Positions 1-10,974 of a stretch of 64,000 nucleotides of DNA are shown piece by piece. The position numbers were made by a program, and so were the translations under genes. The stretch lies in NCBI RefSeq assembly GCF_010728725.1, contig NZ_AP022606.1, forward strand, positions 3,658,001 to 3,722,000. The letters run 5' to 3'. Each line of letters begins with the position of its first letter. The stretch's first letter is position 1. Under the pieces are notes generated by a model. It made no database searches. It was not told the DNA's origin and was given only the letters and a program-made list of their open reading frames with translations. Source of the stretch: Mycobacterium branderi. GTDB taxonomy: Bacteria; Actinomycetota; Actinomycetes; Mycobacteriales; Mycobacteriaceae.

Positions 1-396
1 CGACATGCCCGTCGGCTCGTCGGCGCAGGCCTTGGCCATCTCCGCGCCGCGGGTGGCGGCCAGCGAGACGGCGTCATCAGCCGAGATCACGCCGGCGATC
101 GCGTAGGCCGCGATCTCGCCGACGGAGTGGCCGGCCACAACGGTGGCGGTGCCGGTCAACAAGCCGCGCCGGGTGAGCTTCTGGTGGGCCAGCAGGGTGG
201 CCGCCACGACCAGCGGCTGGGTGATCGCGGTGTCGGTGATCTCCTCGGCCGAGGCGGTGGTGCCCAAGCGGGCAAGGTCCAGGCCGCTGGCCGTCGACCA
301 TGCGGCAAGCTGGTCCGCCGCGCCGGGCAACTCCAGCCACGGCGACAGCATTCCGGGAGTCTGCGATCCCTGTCCGGGGGCAAGCAACGCAATCAC
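1..396 (-). CDS. fabD: Malonyl-CoA:ACP transacylase FabD, N-terminal part (runs off the window)
   Basis: FabD transfers malonyl from CoA to the acyl carrier protein AcpM and feeds the cytosolic FAS-II system that elongates mycolic acid precursors. Only 132 codons are visible. The start is GTG at 396, giving MIALLAPGQGSQTPGM, the standard FabD beginning. The nucleophile motif GHSVGE is encoded at about 112-135, which places the catalytic serine at residue 91. The gene is downstream of mabR on the same strand and would be the first gene of the FAS-II operon, whose remainder lies outside the window. A MabR operator sits about 65 nt upstream of the start. Confidence 0.95.
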   Translation of the reverse strand, partial: MIALLAPGQGSQTPGMLSPWLELPGAADQLAAWSTASGLDLARLGTTASAEEITDTAITQPLVVAATLLAHQKLTRRGLLTGTATVVAGHSVGEIAAYAIAGVISADDAVSLAATRGAEMAKACADEPTGMS

Positions 397-462
397 GTGT
401 TTAAGAGAACACTGTGAAGACAGTTTTGCGCGGTGTAACAGATTATGAACCTTGTCTTAGGT

Positions 463-483
463 TTTTGTGGAGACCCCACAAAA
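463..483. promoter_or_regulatory. MabR operator of the FAS-II promoter
   Basis: The sequence reads TTTTGT, nine bases, ACAAAA. It is a perfect inverted repeat with 8-bp arms (TTTTGTGG / CCACAAAA) around AGACC. From memory, the mycobacterial MabR motif is TTTTGT-N9-ACAAAA, which this matches exactly. It lies between mabR and fabD, where the FAS-II promoter is expected. Confidence 0.8.
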
Positions 484-525
484 TCGCTTCGGATGCGATC
501 TGTTTGATATCGTGCCGCAACTTGC

Positions 526-1833
526 TCACTCGACGCGGTGCCCGGCCGAGGGCTCGACCAGGTCCTTCGCCACCGGCGTGGTGACCGGTGTCACAGTGTT
601 GCTTGTGCTGCTGGTGTGCTGCGCCTGGTAGGCGAGGTGACCCACGGTAGCTGCCACCCGAAGGACGTAGGCGTCTCGGGGCTGGGTGGGGTCGCGCCCG
701 GTGAAGTCGGCGATCCGGCGCAGTCGGTAGCGCACGGTGTTTGGATGAACGAACAACTTGCGGGCACACGCCTCGATGGCACCGCCGCAATCCAGATACG
801 CGTCCAGCGTCTCGGTGAGCGTGGGTCCGGCGTCGGCAAGTGGCCGCATCACGTCCGTGTGCAGCGCCGCGATCGCCGAGGCGTCGCCCATCAGCGCCCG
901 CTCCGGCAGCAGCTCGCGGGCCAGTACCGGCCGCGGGGCGCCGCTCCACCCGGCGACGGCGTTCATCCCGGAGATCGCCTCGCTGGCGCTGTGGTAAGCC
1001 GCGGTCAGCATCGGCGCGGTCGGCCCGATCACCACCGGGCCGTCGGAGAAGGCGGCCATCAGGTCGCCGAAGAACTTCTCGGTCGGCGTGAGCTGGCCGG
1101 AGACGATCGCCACCAGCCACGTGCCGTGCACGTCGGTGAGCGCGGCCCGGCCGTGACGGGTGGCGATGTCACGGACGTCCTGGCTGGCGTGGGCGTCCCG
1201 GCCCGGCGCCGGGGTGCCCACCACCACGGTCGCCGGCGCATTTGTGTCCCAGTTCAGGGCGGCCGCGCGCGACAACAGCTCGGGGCCCGTGTCGCCGCGC
1301 ACCACCGCGTCCACCACGCTGGCCTCCATCCGGCTGTCCCAGGTGCCGCGGGCCTCGGCGGCGTCGGCGTACGACGTGGCAGCGGTGAACGCCAGGTCGC
1401 GGCTGTATTTCAAGATGCCGACGGTGAGCGCGGTGACCTCCTCGTCGGAGCGGGCCACCATCGGGACGACTTCCTCGAAGAACTCCATCGTGATCCGCAC
1501 CATGTCGACGGTGTGACGCAATGCGATCCGGTTTCGCAGCTCCTGCGGCACCAACTCGAAGGCCTGTGCGGTGTAGCCGATATTGCTGCGCGGGTCGCGC
1601 ATCCACTCGACGAAGTTCACCACCGCGGTCTGCACCACCAGCGCCACGCTGGCGCGTTGGGAGGCTTCCAGGTCGGCGAAGAACGGCAACCGGTCCTGCA
1701 TCGCCGAGACGGCCTCGGTCGCTATCCGGCCCGAAAGCTGTTTGAGCCGCCGCAGCAGCGACTCGGGGGCCACGTCCAGCAGCTCGAGCGTCGTGCGCGG
1801 CAGCGCGAACTGCCCAATATCCTTGTCGGCCAC
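526..1833 (-). CDS. mabR: Transcriptional regulator of mycolic acid synthesis MabR (PucR/CdaR type)
   Basis: This 435-aa protein has the PucR/CdaR layout: an N-terminal helical region, a central GGDEF-like fold, and a C-terminal PucR helix-turn-helix at about residues 340-405 containing the hallmark HPNTVRYRLRRI. Its position between aceE and fabD identifies it as the orthologue of Rv2242, known to control the fasII operon in response to long acyl-CoAs. The start is GTG at 1831-1833. A TAGCTT hexamer at 1840-1845 (minus strand) sits 6 nt before the start, consistent with a leaderless transcript. The gene is 58 nt downstream of aceE. Confidence 0.9.
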   Translation of the reverse strand: MADKDIGQFALPRTTLELLDVAPESLLRRLKQLSGRIATEAVSAMQDRLPFFADLEASQRASVALVVQTAVVNFVEWMRDPRSNIGYTAQAFELVPQELRNRIALRHTVDMVRITMEFFEEVVPMVARSDEEVTALTVGILKYSRDLAFTAATSYADAAEARGTWDSRMEASVVDAVVRGDTGPELLSRAAALNWDTNAPATVVVGTPAPGRDAHASQDVRDIATRHGRAALTDVHGTWLVAIVSGQLTPTEKFFGDLMAAFSDGPVVIGPTAPMLTAAYHSASEAISGMNAVAGWSGAPRPVLARELLPERALMGDASAIAALHTDVMRPLADAGPTLTETLDAYLDCGGAIEACARKLFVHPNTVRYRLRRIADFTGRDPTQPRDAYVLRVAATVGHLAYQAQHTSSTSNTVTPVTTPVAKDLVEPSAGHRVE

Positions 1834-1891
1834 CCCTAAAAGCTACGCCGCTTTTCTGGATGTTTCCGCTAACTGGCGGGGTGGCGAGCCG

Positions 1892-4681
<2,790 letters not shown>

Positions 4682-4771
4682 CTCACTACTCCTTGCGTGG
4701 CGGTTCAGCTGCTTGTGGCCCATCCCCGCCGTGTTGTTTTCGGTTGTATCCCCCTATCGTGCCGCACAGCA

Positions 4772-4790
4772 GCCCCTACCGCGTAGGGGC
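4772..4790. promoter_or_regulatory. Inverted repeat in the divergent aceE / lipoprotein promoter region
   Basis: GCCCCTAC and GTAGGGGC face each other across CGC, a perfect 8-bp palindrome. It lies 91 nt upstream of the aceE start and 27 nt upstream of the divergent gene at 4817. There is no T-run, so an operator is more likely than a terminator. The binding protein is unknown. Confidence 0.45.
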
Positions 4791-4816
4791 CTTCGCAACC
4801 GGTAACGTCAGTCGGT

Positions 4817-5371
4817 GTGCTGGTCCGATTGCGCATTGGCCTGCTGGTACTCGGCAGTGTCGCGGCGACGCTGATGGCGATCGTCGGGTGCACCAGCGTC
4901 ACCGAGGGCACCGCGACCGTCGACACCGCCGTCGCGCCGGCCTACCGGGCGTCGGTGTCGGCATCGGTGTCTGCGTCGTCGGCGACCTCGCGGATCCGCG
5001 AGACACAGCGCCAGCAGTCGCTGACGACGCGGGCAGTGGTCAAGGCGTGTGAGTCGTTTGCCAACAGCAGCAAGGACGCCATCGAGAAGGTGAATGCCTT
5101 TGTCGGGGCGTTCAATCAGGGCGGTGATACCGCCGCCGCCGAGGGCCCGGCCATCGACGCGCTCAACAACAGCGCCGACGTCGTGGCTCAAAGCATCAGT
5201 GACCCGTTGTCGCAGGAGCTGCGCGAGGCGCTCAACGCCTACGTCGACGCTTCCCGGGACGTGGCGAAGGCCATTCGCGCCCACGCGCCCACATCGGAGT
5301 TCAACCAGCGCGTCGATCAGCTCAACGACACCAAGTCCAGAACCGTGAAGGCGTGCCTTGCATACTCGTGA
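4817..5371 (+). CDS. Small predicted lipoprotein of unknown function (Rv2240c-like)
   Basis: This 184-aa protein has an N-terminal hydrophobic signal ending in a lipobox-like AIVGC at about residue 24, so it should be lipidated and anchored outside the cytoplasmic membrane. The rest is a hydrophilic, mostly helical domain with two further cysteines (ACESF, ACLAY) that could form a disulfide. I recognise no catalytic motif. Position next to aceE and before the DUF3052 gene matches Rv2240c of M. tuberculosis, also of unknown function. The start is GTG. A TAACGT hexamer at 4803-4808 suggests a promoter with almost no leader. Confidence 0.8.
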   Translation: MLVRLRIGLLVLGSVAATLMAIVGCTSVTEGTATVDTAVAPAYRASVSASVSASSATSRIRETQRQQSLTTRAVVKACESFANSSKDAIEKVNAFVGAFNQGGDTAAAEGPAIDALNNSADVVAQSISDPLSQELREALNAYVDASRDVAKAIRAHAPTSEFNQRVDQLNDTKSRTVKACLAYS

Positions 5372-5440
5372 CGCCGATTGCTGTGCGACGATAGTGCGCA
5401 TCGCACGGCGTGTTGATGCACAAGACTAAGGAGGCGCACG

Positions 5441-5860
5441 GTGGTGGCGGCGGACGCCCCGAGCTACGCCCGCAAACTGGGCATCCAGAAAGGCCAAGTT
5501 GTCCAGGAGTGGGGCTGGGATGAGGACACCGACGACGACATCCGCGCCGACGTCGAAGAAGCCTGTGGGAGCGAACTGCTCGACGAAGACACCGACGAGG
5601 TAGTCGACGTCGTGCTGTTGTGGTGGCGCGACGGCGACGGAGATCTGGTGGACACCTTGATGGACGCGATCACCCCGCTGGCCGACGACGGCGTGATCTG
5701 GGTGCTGACTCCCAAGACCGGCAGGCCCGGGCACGTGCTGCCCGCCGAGATCGCCGAGTCGGCGCCCACCGCCGGCCTGATGCCGACGTCGTCGGTGAGC
5801 CTGGGTGACTGGAGCGCGAGCCGGTTGGTCCAGCCCAAGTCACGGGCGGGTCGGCGCTGA
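5441..5860 (+). CDS. DUF3052 family protein (Rv2239c-like)
   Basis: This acidic 139-aa cytosolic protein belongs to the DUF3052 family, widespread in Actinobacteria and of unknown function. Recognisable features are the start VAADAPSYARKLG, an Asp/Glu-rich segment (residues about 25-55), the hydrophobic VVLLWW strand, and a VLTPKTGRPGHV segment. It starts with GTG, and AAGGAGG lies eight bases upstream. Its TGA overlaps the ahpE ATG (ATGA), so the two are probably translationally coupled. Pairing with a peroxiredoxin suggests, but does not prove, a stress-related role. Confidence 0.85.
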   Translation: MVAADAPSYARKLGIQKGQVVQEWGWDEDTDDDIRADVEEACGSELLDEDTDEVVDVVLLWWRDGDGDLVDTLMDAITPLADDGVIWVLTPKTGRPGHVLPAEIAESAPTAGLMPTSSVSLGDWSASRLVQPKSRAGRR

Positions 5861-6321
5861 TGCTCAGTGTCGGAACCGAGGCACCGGATTTCACCCTGCG
5901 TGACCAGAACCAGCAGCCGGTCACCCTGTCCGACTACCGCGGCGAGAAAAACGTTTTGCTGGTGTTCTTCCCGCTGGCCTTCACCGGGATCTGCCAGGGC
6001 GAGCTCGACCAGCTACGTGATCACCTGCCCGACTTCGAGAACGACGACAGCGTGGCGCTGGCGATCTCGGTGGGTCCGCCGCCCACCCACAAGGTGTGGG
6101 CCGCCGGAAGCGGTTTCCTGTTCCCGGTGTTGTCGGACTTTTGGCCGCACGGCGCGGTCAGCCAGGCCTACGGCGTGTTCAACGAGAACGCCGGCTACTC
6201 CAACCGGGGCACCTTCGTCGTCGACCGGTCCGGGATCATCCGGTTCGCGGAGATGAAGCAGCCGGGCGAGACTCGCGATCAGCGGCTGTGGACCGACGCG
6301 CTCGCGGCACTCAAGGCGTGA
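5860..6321 (+). CDS. ahpE: One-cysteine peroxiredoxin AhpE
   Basis: AhpE reduces hydroperoxides and peroxynitrite in the cytosol. In M. tuberculosis it is recycled by mycothiol/mycoredoxin-1 or a thioredoxin-like system. The 153-aa sequence has the peroxiredoxin active site PLAFTGIC with the peroxidatic cysteine at residue 45. There is no second cysteine, which fits the one-Cys class. The C-terminal region (NRGTFVVDRSGIIRF, GETRDQRLW) is close to the Rv2238c sequence I remember. Its ATG overlaps the stop codon of the DUF3052 gene. Confidence 0.96.
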   Translation: MLSVGTEAPDFTLRDQNQQPVTLSDYRGEKNVLLVFFPLAFTGICQGELDQLRDHLPDFENDDSVALAISVGPPPTHKVWAAGSGFLFPVLSDFWPHGAVSQAYGVFNENAGYSNRGTFVVDRSGIIRFAEMKQPGETRDQRLWTDALAALKA

Positions 6322-6336
6322 CTTGGGCACCTCGCC

Positions 6337-6394
6337 CGAGCGTGCGTGTTTGTACTCCGACACGACGCCCGGCGCGTACAAACATGCACTCTCG
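6337..6394. repeat. Long intergenic inverted repeat, possible dispersed element or terminator
   Basis: The arms at 6337-6355 (CGAGCGTGCGTGTTTGTAC) and 6376-6394 (GTACAAACATGCACTCTCG) pair at 17 of 19 positions around a 20-nt loop. It lies between ahpE and the tRNA. It could end ahpE transcripts, although no T-run follows. Its form resembles the element at 44737-44799, so both may belong to mycobacterial dispersed intergenic palindromes. Confidence 0.6.
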
Positions 6395-6450
6395 TCGCCG
6401 GTTTGGCGCGTTTTGGGCGCCAGGGCCCAGCCGTGTAGCGTGCGCGGCAC

Positions 6451-6522
6451 GGGCGCGTAGCTCAGTGGTAGAGCTCTGGTTTTACACACCAGCGGTCGGC
6501 GGTTCGATCCCGTCCGCGCCCA
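6451..6522 (+). tRNA. tRNA-Val (anticodon TAC)
   Basis: A complete cloverleaf can be folded. The acceptor stem GGGCGCG pairs with CGCGCCC with discriminator A at 6522. The D-arm is GCTC..GAG(C). The anticodon stem CTGGT/ACCAG holds loop TTTACAC with anticodon TAC. The T-arm is GGCGG-TTCGATC-CCGTC. The CCA end is not encoded. This isoacceptor reads GUA and other GUN codons. Confidence 0.95.
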
Positions 6523-6568
6523 CTCGGTAAATCCGGCGTGTAAGTGCAGGTCAGCTCCTACACCTGGA

Positions 6569-7258
6569 CTAGAGGTGATTCGCGACGAAAGCCGCAGCCT
6601 GACTGGGCATCCCGGATTGCTGATAGGAAAGGTGCGCCGGGGAGAACTGCTCTTCTGGCGTCGGCGGTGCCAGGGCCCCGCCCGGCGTGCAAATCGGATC
6701 GCCGGGCGCGCACAAGTCAATGGCCTTGGCGCCATACCACGGGCTGATCGCGTCTATCGGCGCGCCCAGATACCTGTCCGAAGGATTTCCGAAGACGGCT
6801 AACGCGGCCACGTGATCGGCCACGTCCGCCGGCAGCGATGCAGGGACAAAGCCCGCAACCGGAAATTGGGCGATGGTGATCAGGTCTATCACCATCGCGC
6901 CTTGGGAATATCCACCGAGCACCAGCCTGGTGTTGGGGCAGTTTGCCGCCATGGACTGGACGTGAGCGCTCGCATCGCTGGCCCCGGCGGACGCGGATGG
7001 GGCCCAGTCGTCAGTGGCGGGGTAGCTGACCGGATATACCCCGACGGATCTCCCGCCGACCTGTGGGCGCAGTGCGTCGATAAATGCCTGTCCGACCCCG
7101 CCGACACCAGGCGGCTCGGTGGTCGCGCGCGCGAACGTCACCTCGACGTCGGGACAGGCAGCAGCGGATGCCGGAGCAACGTCGACCGGTGCGCTGAGCA
7201 GCGCCACCAAGGTGGTGACTGCCGCGGCACCAGCGATTTGCCTTCGGTTCACGTGCAA
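6569..7258 (-). CDS. Secreted cutinase-family serine esterase
   Basis: This 229-aa alpha/beta hydrolase of the cutinase (CULP) family hydrolyses ester bonds of lipids or small esters outside the cell. An N-terminal signal sequence (NRRQIAGAAA... ending ASAAAC) has a twin arginine, so Sec or Tat export is possible. The catalytic Ser is in GGYSQG, the Asp in LCAPGDPIC and the His in HLSYQQSG. Paired cysteines (ACPDVE, NCPNT, LCAPGDPIC) fit the family disulfides. The listed start is TTG at 7258; GTG at 7252 is equally possible. It is not at this position in M. tuberculosis as I remember it. Confidence 0.9.
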   Translation of the reverse strand: MHVNRRQIAGAAAVTTLVALLSAPVDVAPASAAACPDVEVTFARATTEPPGVGGVGQAFIDALRPQVGGRSVGVYPVSYPATDDWAPSASAGASDASAHVQSMAANCPNTRLVLGGYSQGAMVIDLITIAQFPVAGFVPASLPADVADHVAALAVFGNPSDRYLGAPIDAISPWYGAKAIDLCAPGDPICTPGGALAPPTPEEQFSPAHLSYQQSGMPSQAAAFVANHL

Positions 7259-7298
7259 ATGCTGACATATCGCGGCGGCTATGGGATCCCCTTCCCGG

Positions 7299-7694
7299 TC
7301 AACCCGGGGGCGCGAAGAACTCCAGCGCGATCCCGTCGGGATCGCGAAAGCTCAGGCCCGAGCCATAGCCGGCGTCCACGATCCCGCCGTGCTGGATGCC
7401 GAGTTCGCCCAGCCGCGTCATCCACGTCTCCAGCTCGGCGCGGTTGGCGCAGCCGAAGCCGACATGGTCGAGGCCGACGCGGAACTCGCTGAATCGCTCG
7501 TCGGGTGCGGAACGCTCATGCTGATGAATTCCGAACAGCGTGCCACCGTCGAGCAGCCACACCAGATGCCGGAAGCCGCCGGGGGTGTGCTCGTCGAGCA
7601 CTGGGTCCGAGCCGAATAGTCGCCGATACCACGGCCCGCTGACCTTGACGTCGCGCACGGTGATCGCGACGTGGTTGAGCGCAGGGAATGCCAT
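7299..7694 (-). CDS. VOC (glyoxalase/dioxygenase) family protein
   Basis: This 131-aa protein of the vicinal oxygen chelate superfamily has two beta-alpha-beta-beta-beta units. The first begins FPALNHVAITVRD and the second FRVGLDHVGFGC. The C-terminal FRDPDGIALEFF is the usual metal-ligand segment. Possible ligands are His in NHVAI, LDHVGF and Glu in LEFF. The substrate cannot be read from sequence. I chose ATG at 7694, preceded by GAGAGGCGG; an upstream in-frame GTG is less likely. It is divergent from the small gene at 7799. Confidence 0.87.
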   Translation of the reverse strand: MAFPALNHVAITVRDVKVSGPWYRRLFGSDPVLDEHTPGGFRHLVWLLDGGTLFGIHQHERSAPDERFSEFRVGLDHVGFGCANRAELETWMTRLGELGIQHGGIVDAGYGSGLSFRDPDGIALEFFAPPG

Positions 7695-7798
7695 TTCGTT
7701 CCGCCTCTCTGTAGGCAATGTGACCTGGATCGCAAATTCGCGTTGATGAGGTCAGCAACACATTTACTAAGGTCGGCTAATCGGTCACGATAGTTAGT

Positions 7799-7942
7799 AT
7801 GACTTCACAGTTGACGCCCGAACGTACAACGACCCGTCCCCGCAAGACCGAGGAAACCAACGAGCGCATCTTGCTGCAGCCGTGGTTCTGGACGGCGGTG
7901 CTGTGCATGATTGCCATGGTGCTGCTCGTGATGTTCGGCTAA
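7799..7942 (+). CDS. 47-residue single-pass membrane peptide
   Basis: This short ORF encodes a basic N-terminal half (MTSQLTPERTTTRPRKTEET) followed by a hydrophobic segment rich in Leu, Met and Val (residues about 27-46) that should cross the membrane once. It ends shortly after the helix. It lies between divergent VOC and convergent MpaB genes, with its own upstream region. A similar small gene (Rv2237A) is annotated at this place in M. tuberculosis as far as I recall. The function is unknown. Confidence 0.7.
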   Translation: MTSQLTPERTTTRPRKTEETNERILLQPWFWTAVLCMIAMVLLVMFG

Positions 7943-7945
7943 GAG

Positions 7946-8752
7946 TTACACGATTCGCCAGCCGCGCCGGGCGCGGAATCGCATGTCCCACAGATAAAGT
8001 CGATAGCCGAATATCCAAACCGGGTGCGGAATCAGCCGGTCGGCCAACCGCAGCGCCCTGAGCAGCCACTCGAACCGGCGCTGCTGGGATTGCGACCAGT
8101 CCAGCTGCATCATCGCCCGGAACTCGGGGGCCAGAAAACCCGTCGTGGCGAACAGGTTGAACCGGCCCAGCATGCGCAGTGGCCACGGCAGAAACACCAT
8201 CGACGCCACCCCGCGAAGGTGCTCGCGCACCGGGGGATCGATGTGCAGCTCGTCGAGGGTCCGCTTCCAGTACTCGTCGAACGCGACCCGGTCCGGCGGC
8301 CACATGCCGTCACGCACCTGCAGCGTGGTGCCCAGCCGCTTGGCGTCGTGATAGACGGCGTCGGCGCTGGCGTCGTCGAGCGGGCCGTGCAAAAACTCGT
8401 GCTGGTCGACGAAATAGCGGTACAGGCAGGCGGCCACCCACATCTGCAGCCGCGGGTCAAAGGCGTTGTAGGACACCGGGCTTGACGGTCGGGAGCGCAC
8501 TTGCCGGTGCGCGGTGTCGACGGCCGCGCGGATCAGTTCGCGGTCTTGTTCCGTCCCGATGGTGGCAACGGCCAGATAGGTGCCGGTGGTACGGGCCCGC
8601 TTGAACGGATGATTGTAGACGTTGCCGGACTCGACCGGGCTTTCCAGGACGCCGTAGCCCACGCCGGGCAACGACAGCTGCATGATCACGTTCGCGGCGG
8701 GCAGCAGCGTCGCCGCGGGGTTCAGCAGGTCGGCGACACGTGATCGCTTCAT
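7946..8752 (-). CDS. MpaB/DUF2236-family oxygenase-like protein (Rv2237-like)
   Basis: This 268-aa protein has the DUF2236/MpaB fold, a haem-binding all-helical family that includes the latex-clearing protein and fungal MpaB. Characteristic segments are the Arg/Thr block [11 protein letters not shown], the region [16 protein letters not shown], and the C-terminal [15 protein letters not shown]. The actual reaction in mycobacteria is not known to me. ATG at 8752 starts [13 protein letters not shown]. An in-frame extension to 8902 overlaps the divergent cobD and is low-complexity Arg/Pro, so I rejected it. It ends four bases from the small membrane peptide. Confidence 0.85.
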   Translation of the reverse strand: MKRSRVADLLNPAATLLPAANVIMQLSLPGVGYGVLESPVESGNVYNHPFKRARTTGTYLAVATIGTEQDRELIRAAVDTAHRQVRSRPSSPVSYNAFDPRLQMWVAACLYRYFVDQHEFLHGPLDDASADAVYHDAKRLGTTLQVRDGMWPPDRVAFDEYWKRTLDELHIDPPVREHLRGVASMVFLPWPLRMLGRFNLFATTGFLAPEFRAMMQLDWSQSQQRRFEWLLRALRLADRLIPHPVWIFGYRLYLWDMRFRARRGWRIV

Positions 8753-8787
8753 GAACCCGAGTAGACCACGTATGAGAGGCTGCCGGG

Positions 8788-9726
8788 GTGTTTGGGCGGA
8801 CCCGACTGGTGGGTGTGCTGGCGGGCTACCTGGCCGATTTGGTGCTCGGCGACCCGAGGCGCGGCCACCCCGTCGCGGGGTTCGGCGCAATGGCCGCGGC
8901 ATTGGAGCGGTTCACCTACCGCGATTCCCGGGCCGCCGGTGCATTGCACGTCGGCATGCTCGTGGGCGCGCTGGGCCTTTTCGGTGTGACGGTGCAGCGC
9001 TGCGCCGGGCGGCGTGGCCCACTGTGGTCGGTCGCCGTAACCGGAGCGGCCACCTGGATCTCGCTGGGCGGCACGTCGCTCGCCCGCACCGGATCGGCGA
9101 TGGCGGAGCTGTTGAGCCGCGACGACATTGACGGGGCCCGGCGGCTGGTGCCGTCGCTGTGTGGCCGCGACCCGGAGCTGCTCGACGCCGCCGGGTTGGC
9201 CCGCGCGGCGGTGGAGTCGGTTGCCGAGAACACGTCCGATGCGCAGGTGGCGCCGTTGCTGTGGGCCGTCGTCGGGGGAGTGCCTGGCGTGCTGGTGTAC
9301 CGCGGCATCAACACGCTGGACTCGATGATCGGCCACCGTTCGCCGCACTACAACCGATTCGGTTGGGCCGCAGCACGTTTGGATGACGCAGTCAACTACG
9401 TGGCCGCGCGGGTGACCGCGGCGCTGATCGCGCTGTGCGCCCCGGCCGTCGGTGGGTCGCCGTCGGGTGCGCTGCGGGTGTGGCGCCGCGACGCCGCCCG
9501 CCATCCCAGCCCGAATGCCGGTGTCGTCGAGGCGGCGTTCGCCGGAGCGCTGGGGATACGCCTCGGCGGACCAACGCAATACCACTACGGGCTGCAGATC
9601 CGGCCCACCCTCGGCGACGGGCAGGTCCCGACGGTGGCCGACCTGCGCCGCGCGGTGCGGCTTTCACTGGCAGCGCAACTCGCGGTTTTGGCGGTTGTTA
9701 TCGCCGCCGCCCGTACCGGTCGGTGA
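8788..9726 (+). CDS. cobD: Adenosylcobinamide-phosphate synthase CobD (CbiB)
   Basis: CobD/CbiB joins the aminopropanol arm to adenosylcobyric acid, giving adenosylcobinamide (phosphate). It is an integral membrane enzyme. The 312-aa sequence starts at GTG and carries the family blocks [32 protein letters not shown] and [20 protein letters not shown], with several hydrophobic helices. It is divergent from the MpaB-like gene. Its 3' end overlaps the SURF1 gene on the other strand by 29 bp. Confidence 0.95.
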   Translation: MFGRTRLVGVLAGYLADLVLGDPRRGHPVAGFGAMAAALERFTYRDSRAAGALHVGMLVGALGLFGVTVQRCAGRRGPLWSVAVTGAATWISLGGTSLARTGSAMAELLSRDDIDGARRLVPSLCGRDPELLDAAGLARAAVESVAENTSDAQVAPLLWAVVGGVPGVLVYRGINTLDSMIGHRSPHYNRFGWAAARLDDAVNYVAARVTAALIALCAPAVGGSPSGALRVWRRDAARHPSPNAGVVEAAFAGALGIRLGGPTQYHYGLQIRPTLGDGQVPTVADLRRAVRLSLAAQLAVLAVVIAAARTGR

Positions 9727-10486
9727 GCTTGTCGGCCGGCGCCGTCTTCTCGGCGCGGCGGGCGCGGACCTCCGCGTAGACGAAGTAGCCCAGCAGTATC
9801 GGCGCGGCGATGCCGAACGAGATCCACTGGATGCCATACGACAAAAACGGCCCGGCATCCAGATGCGGCACCCCCAGCACGCCCAGCCCGCCGGGCTGGT
9901 TGTCCACCAACTGCAGATACGACCCGGCGAGCGGCACTCCGGTCAGCTGTGCGATCTGGCTGACATCGATGGAATACACCTGCTGCACACCGTCTTTGGT
10001 GAATGGTTCCTTGCCGGGCACCGGCTGCTCGGAGTCGCGCAGCCTTGCCGTGATGCTCACCGTCTCGGCGGGCGGCGGCGGGATCGGCGGCACCCGCGAA
10101 CCCTGCTCGGGCCGCACGTAGCCGCGGTCGACCAGCGCGGTGGGACCGCCGTCGACGACGAACGGCGCCAGCACCTCGAACGCCGGATCGCCGTCGACCA
10201 CCCGCAACCGGGCCAGCACCTGCACGTCCGGCAGGTAATGCCCGGTCGCGGTCACCCGACGCCACTGCGCCTGCGGCGCCGACGAATCCTGCTGGGGCAA
10301 CAGGGTTTTCAACTCGACAGGCGCGGTGTTCAGCGACGCTGCGATCTGGTTGTTCTCCCGCGACGTCTTGCTGTTCTTACCCAGCTGCCACGGCGCCAGC
10401 ACGGAAAAACACAGGTAGGTGAACGCGATCACCACCACCGCCAGCGCCAGCCAGCCCGGCCGCAGCAAGAACGCCAGCCGTCGCAT
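9698..10486 (-). CDS. SURF1-family cytochrome oxidase assembly protein (Rv2235-like)
   Basis: This 262-aa membrane protein of the SURF1 family is needed for assembly of haem-copper cytochrome c oxidase. It has an N-terminal helix (WLALAVVVIAFTYLCFSVLAPWQLG), a large external domain with the family WRRVTATGHY and VDRGYVRPEQG segments, and a C-terminal helix (ISFGIAAPILLGYFVYAEV). The ATG at 10486 shares one base with the ptpA stop (TAATG), so translation is likely coupled. The partner oxidase genes ctaC and ctaF are in this window at 58-59.7 kb. Confidence 0.92.
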   Translation of the reverse strand: MRRLAFLLRPGWLALAVVVIAFTYLCFSVLAPWQLGKNSKTSRENNQIAASLNTAPVELKTLLPQQDSSAPQAQWRRVTATGHYLPDVQVLARLRVVDGDPAFEVLAPFVVDGGPTALVDRGYVRPEQGSRVPPIPPPPAETVSITARLRDSEQPVPGKEPFTKDGVQQVYSIDVSQIAQLTGVPLAGSYLQLVDNQPGGLGVLGVPHLDAGPFLSYGIQWISFGIAAPILLGYFVYAEVRARRAEKTAPADKLTDRYGRRR

Positions 10487-10974
10487 TACCGCCGGCCGTT
10501 CAGCTGCTCGTCGACCCACTTGTGCAGGCCGGGCAGGGCCGCCTCGATGGCGGCGAACGCCGCCTCGAAGTCGTCGTGGTCGCCGTAGTACGGGTCGTCG
10601 ACGTCAAGGGCATAGGCACCCGAGCTCGGGTCGAACGACCGCAGCATGCGGATGCGGTCGGCGTCGACGCCCAATTGCCGCAGCAGCCACACGTGGTTGC
10701 GGGCCAGCGCCACCACCAGGTCGGCGTTGAGATGATCGAGATCGACCTGGGCGGCGCAGTGGTCGGTGGGGTAGCCGTGCGCGCGCAGCACGCGGTTGGT
10801 GCGCTCGTCGGCGGCCTTGCCGATGTGCCAGCCGGCGGTTCCGGCGCTGGTGACCCGCACGACGTCGTCGAGGCCCCGCTGCGTGATCTGGTGGGCGAAC
10901 ATCTTTTCCGCCATCGGCGACCGGCAGATGTTGCCGGTGCACACGAACGTGATGTGCAACTGCCGATCAGACAC
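10486..10974 (-). CDS. ptpA: Low-molecular-weight protein tyrosine phosphatase PtpA
   Basis: PtpA dephosphorylates phosphotyrosine. In M. tuberculosis it is exported into macrophages and blocks phagosome acidification by acting on host VPS33B. The 162-aa protein has the P-loop VCTGNICRS (CX5R, nucleophile Cys12) and the general-acid loop DVDDPYYGD. The start is GTG at 10974, overlapping the end of ptkA by 8 bp, as expected for the kinase-phosphatase pair. The SURF1 gene follows with a one-base overlap. Confidence 0.96.
   Translation of the reverse strand: MSDRQLHITFVCTGNICRSPMAEKMFAHQITQRGLDDVVRVTSAGTAGWHIGKAADERTNRVLRAHGYPTDHCAAQVDLDHLNADLVVALARNHVWLLRQLGVDADRIRMLRSFDPSSGAYALDVDDPYYGDHDDFEAAFAAIEAALPGLHKWVDEQLNGRR

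Noticed and set aside
463..483. Hairpin as a transcription terminator after mabR
   Set aside because: It exactly matches the MabR operator and lies in the promoter of fabD. There is no stable GC-rich stem followed by T-run on the relevant strand.
4682..4723. Upstream ATG start for aceE at 4723
   Set aside because: The extra 14 residues would be encoded by the strong ribosome binding site AAGGAG that serves TTG 4681. The family start fits the TTG.
6451..7258. tRNA-Val as an integration site for a genomic island
   Set aside because: No duplicated tRNA 3' end, integrase or phage gene is seen downstream. Only a cutinase and a VOC gene follow.
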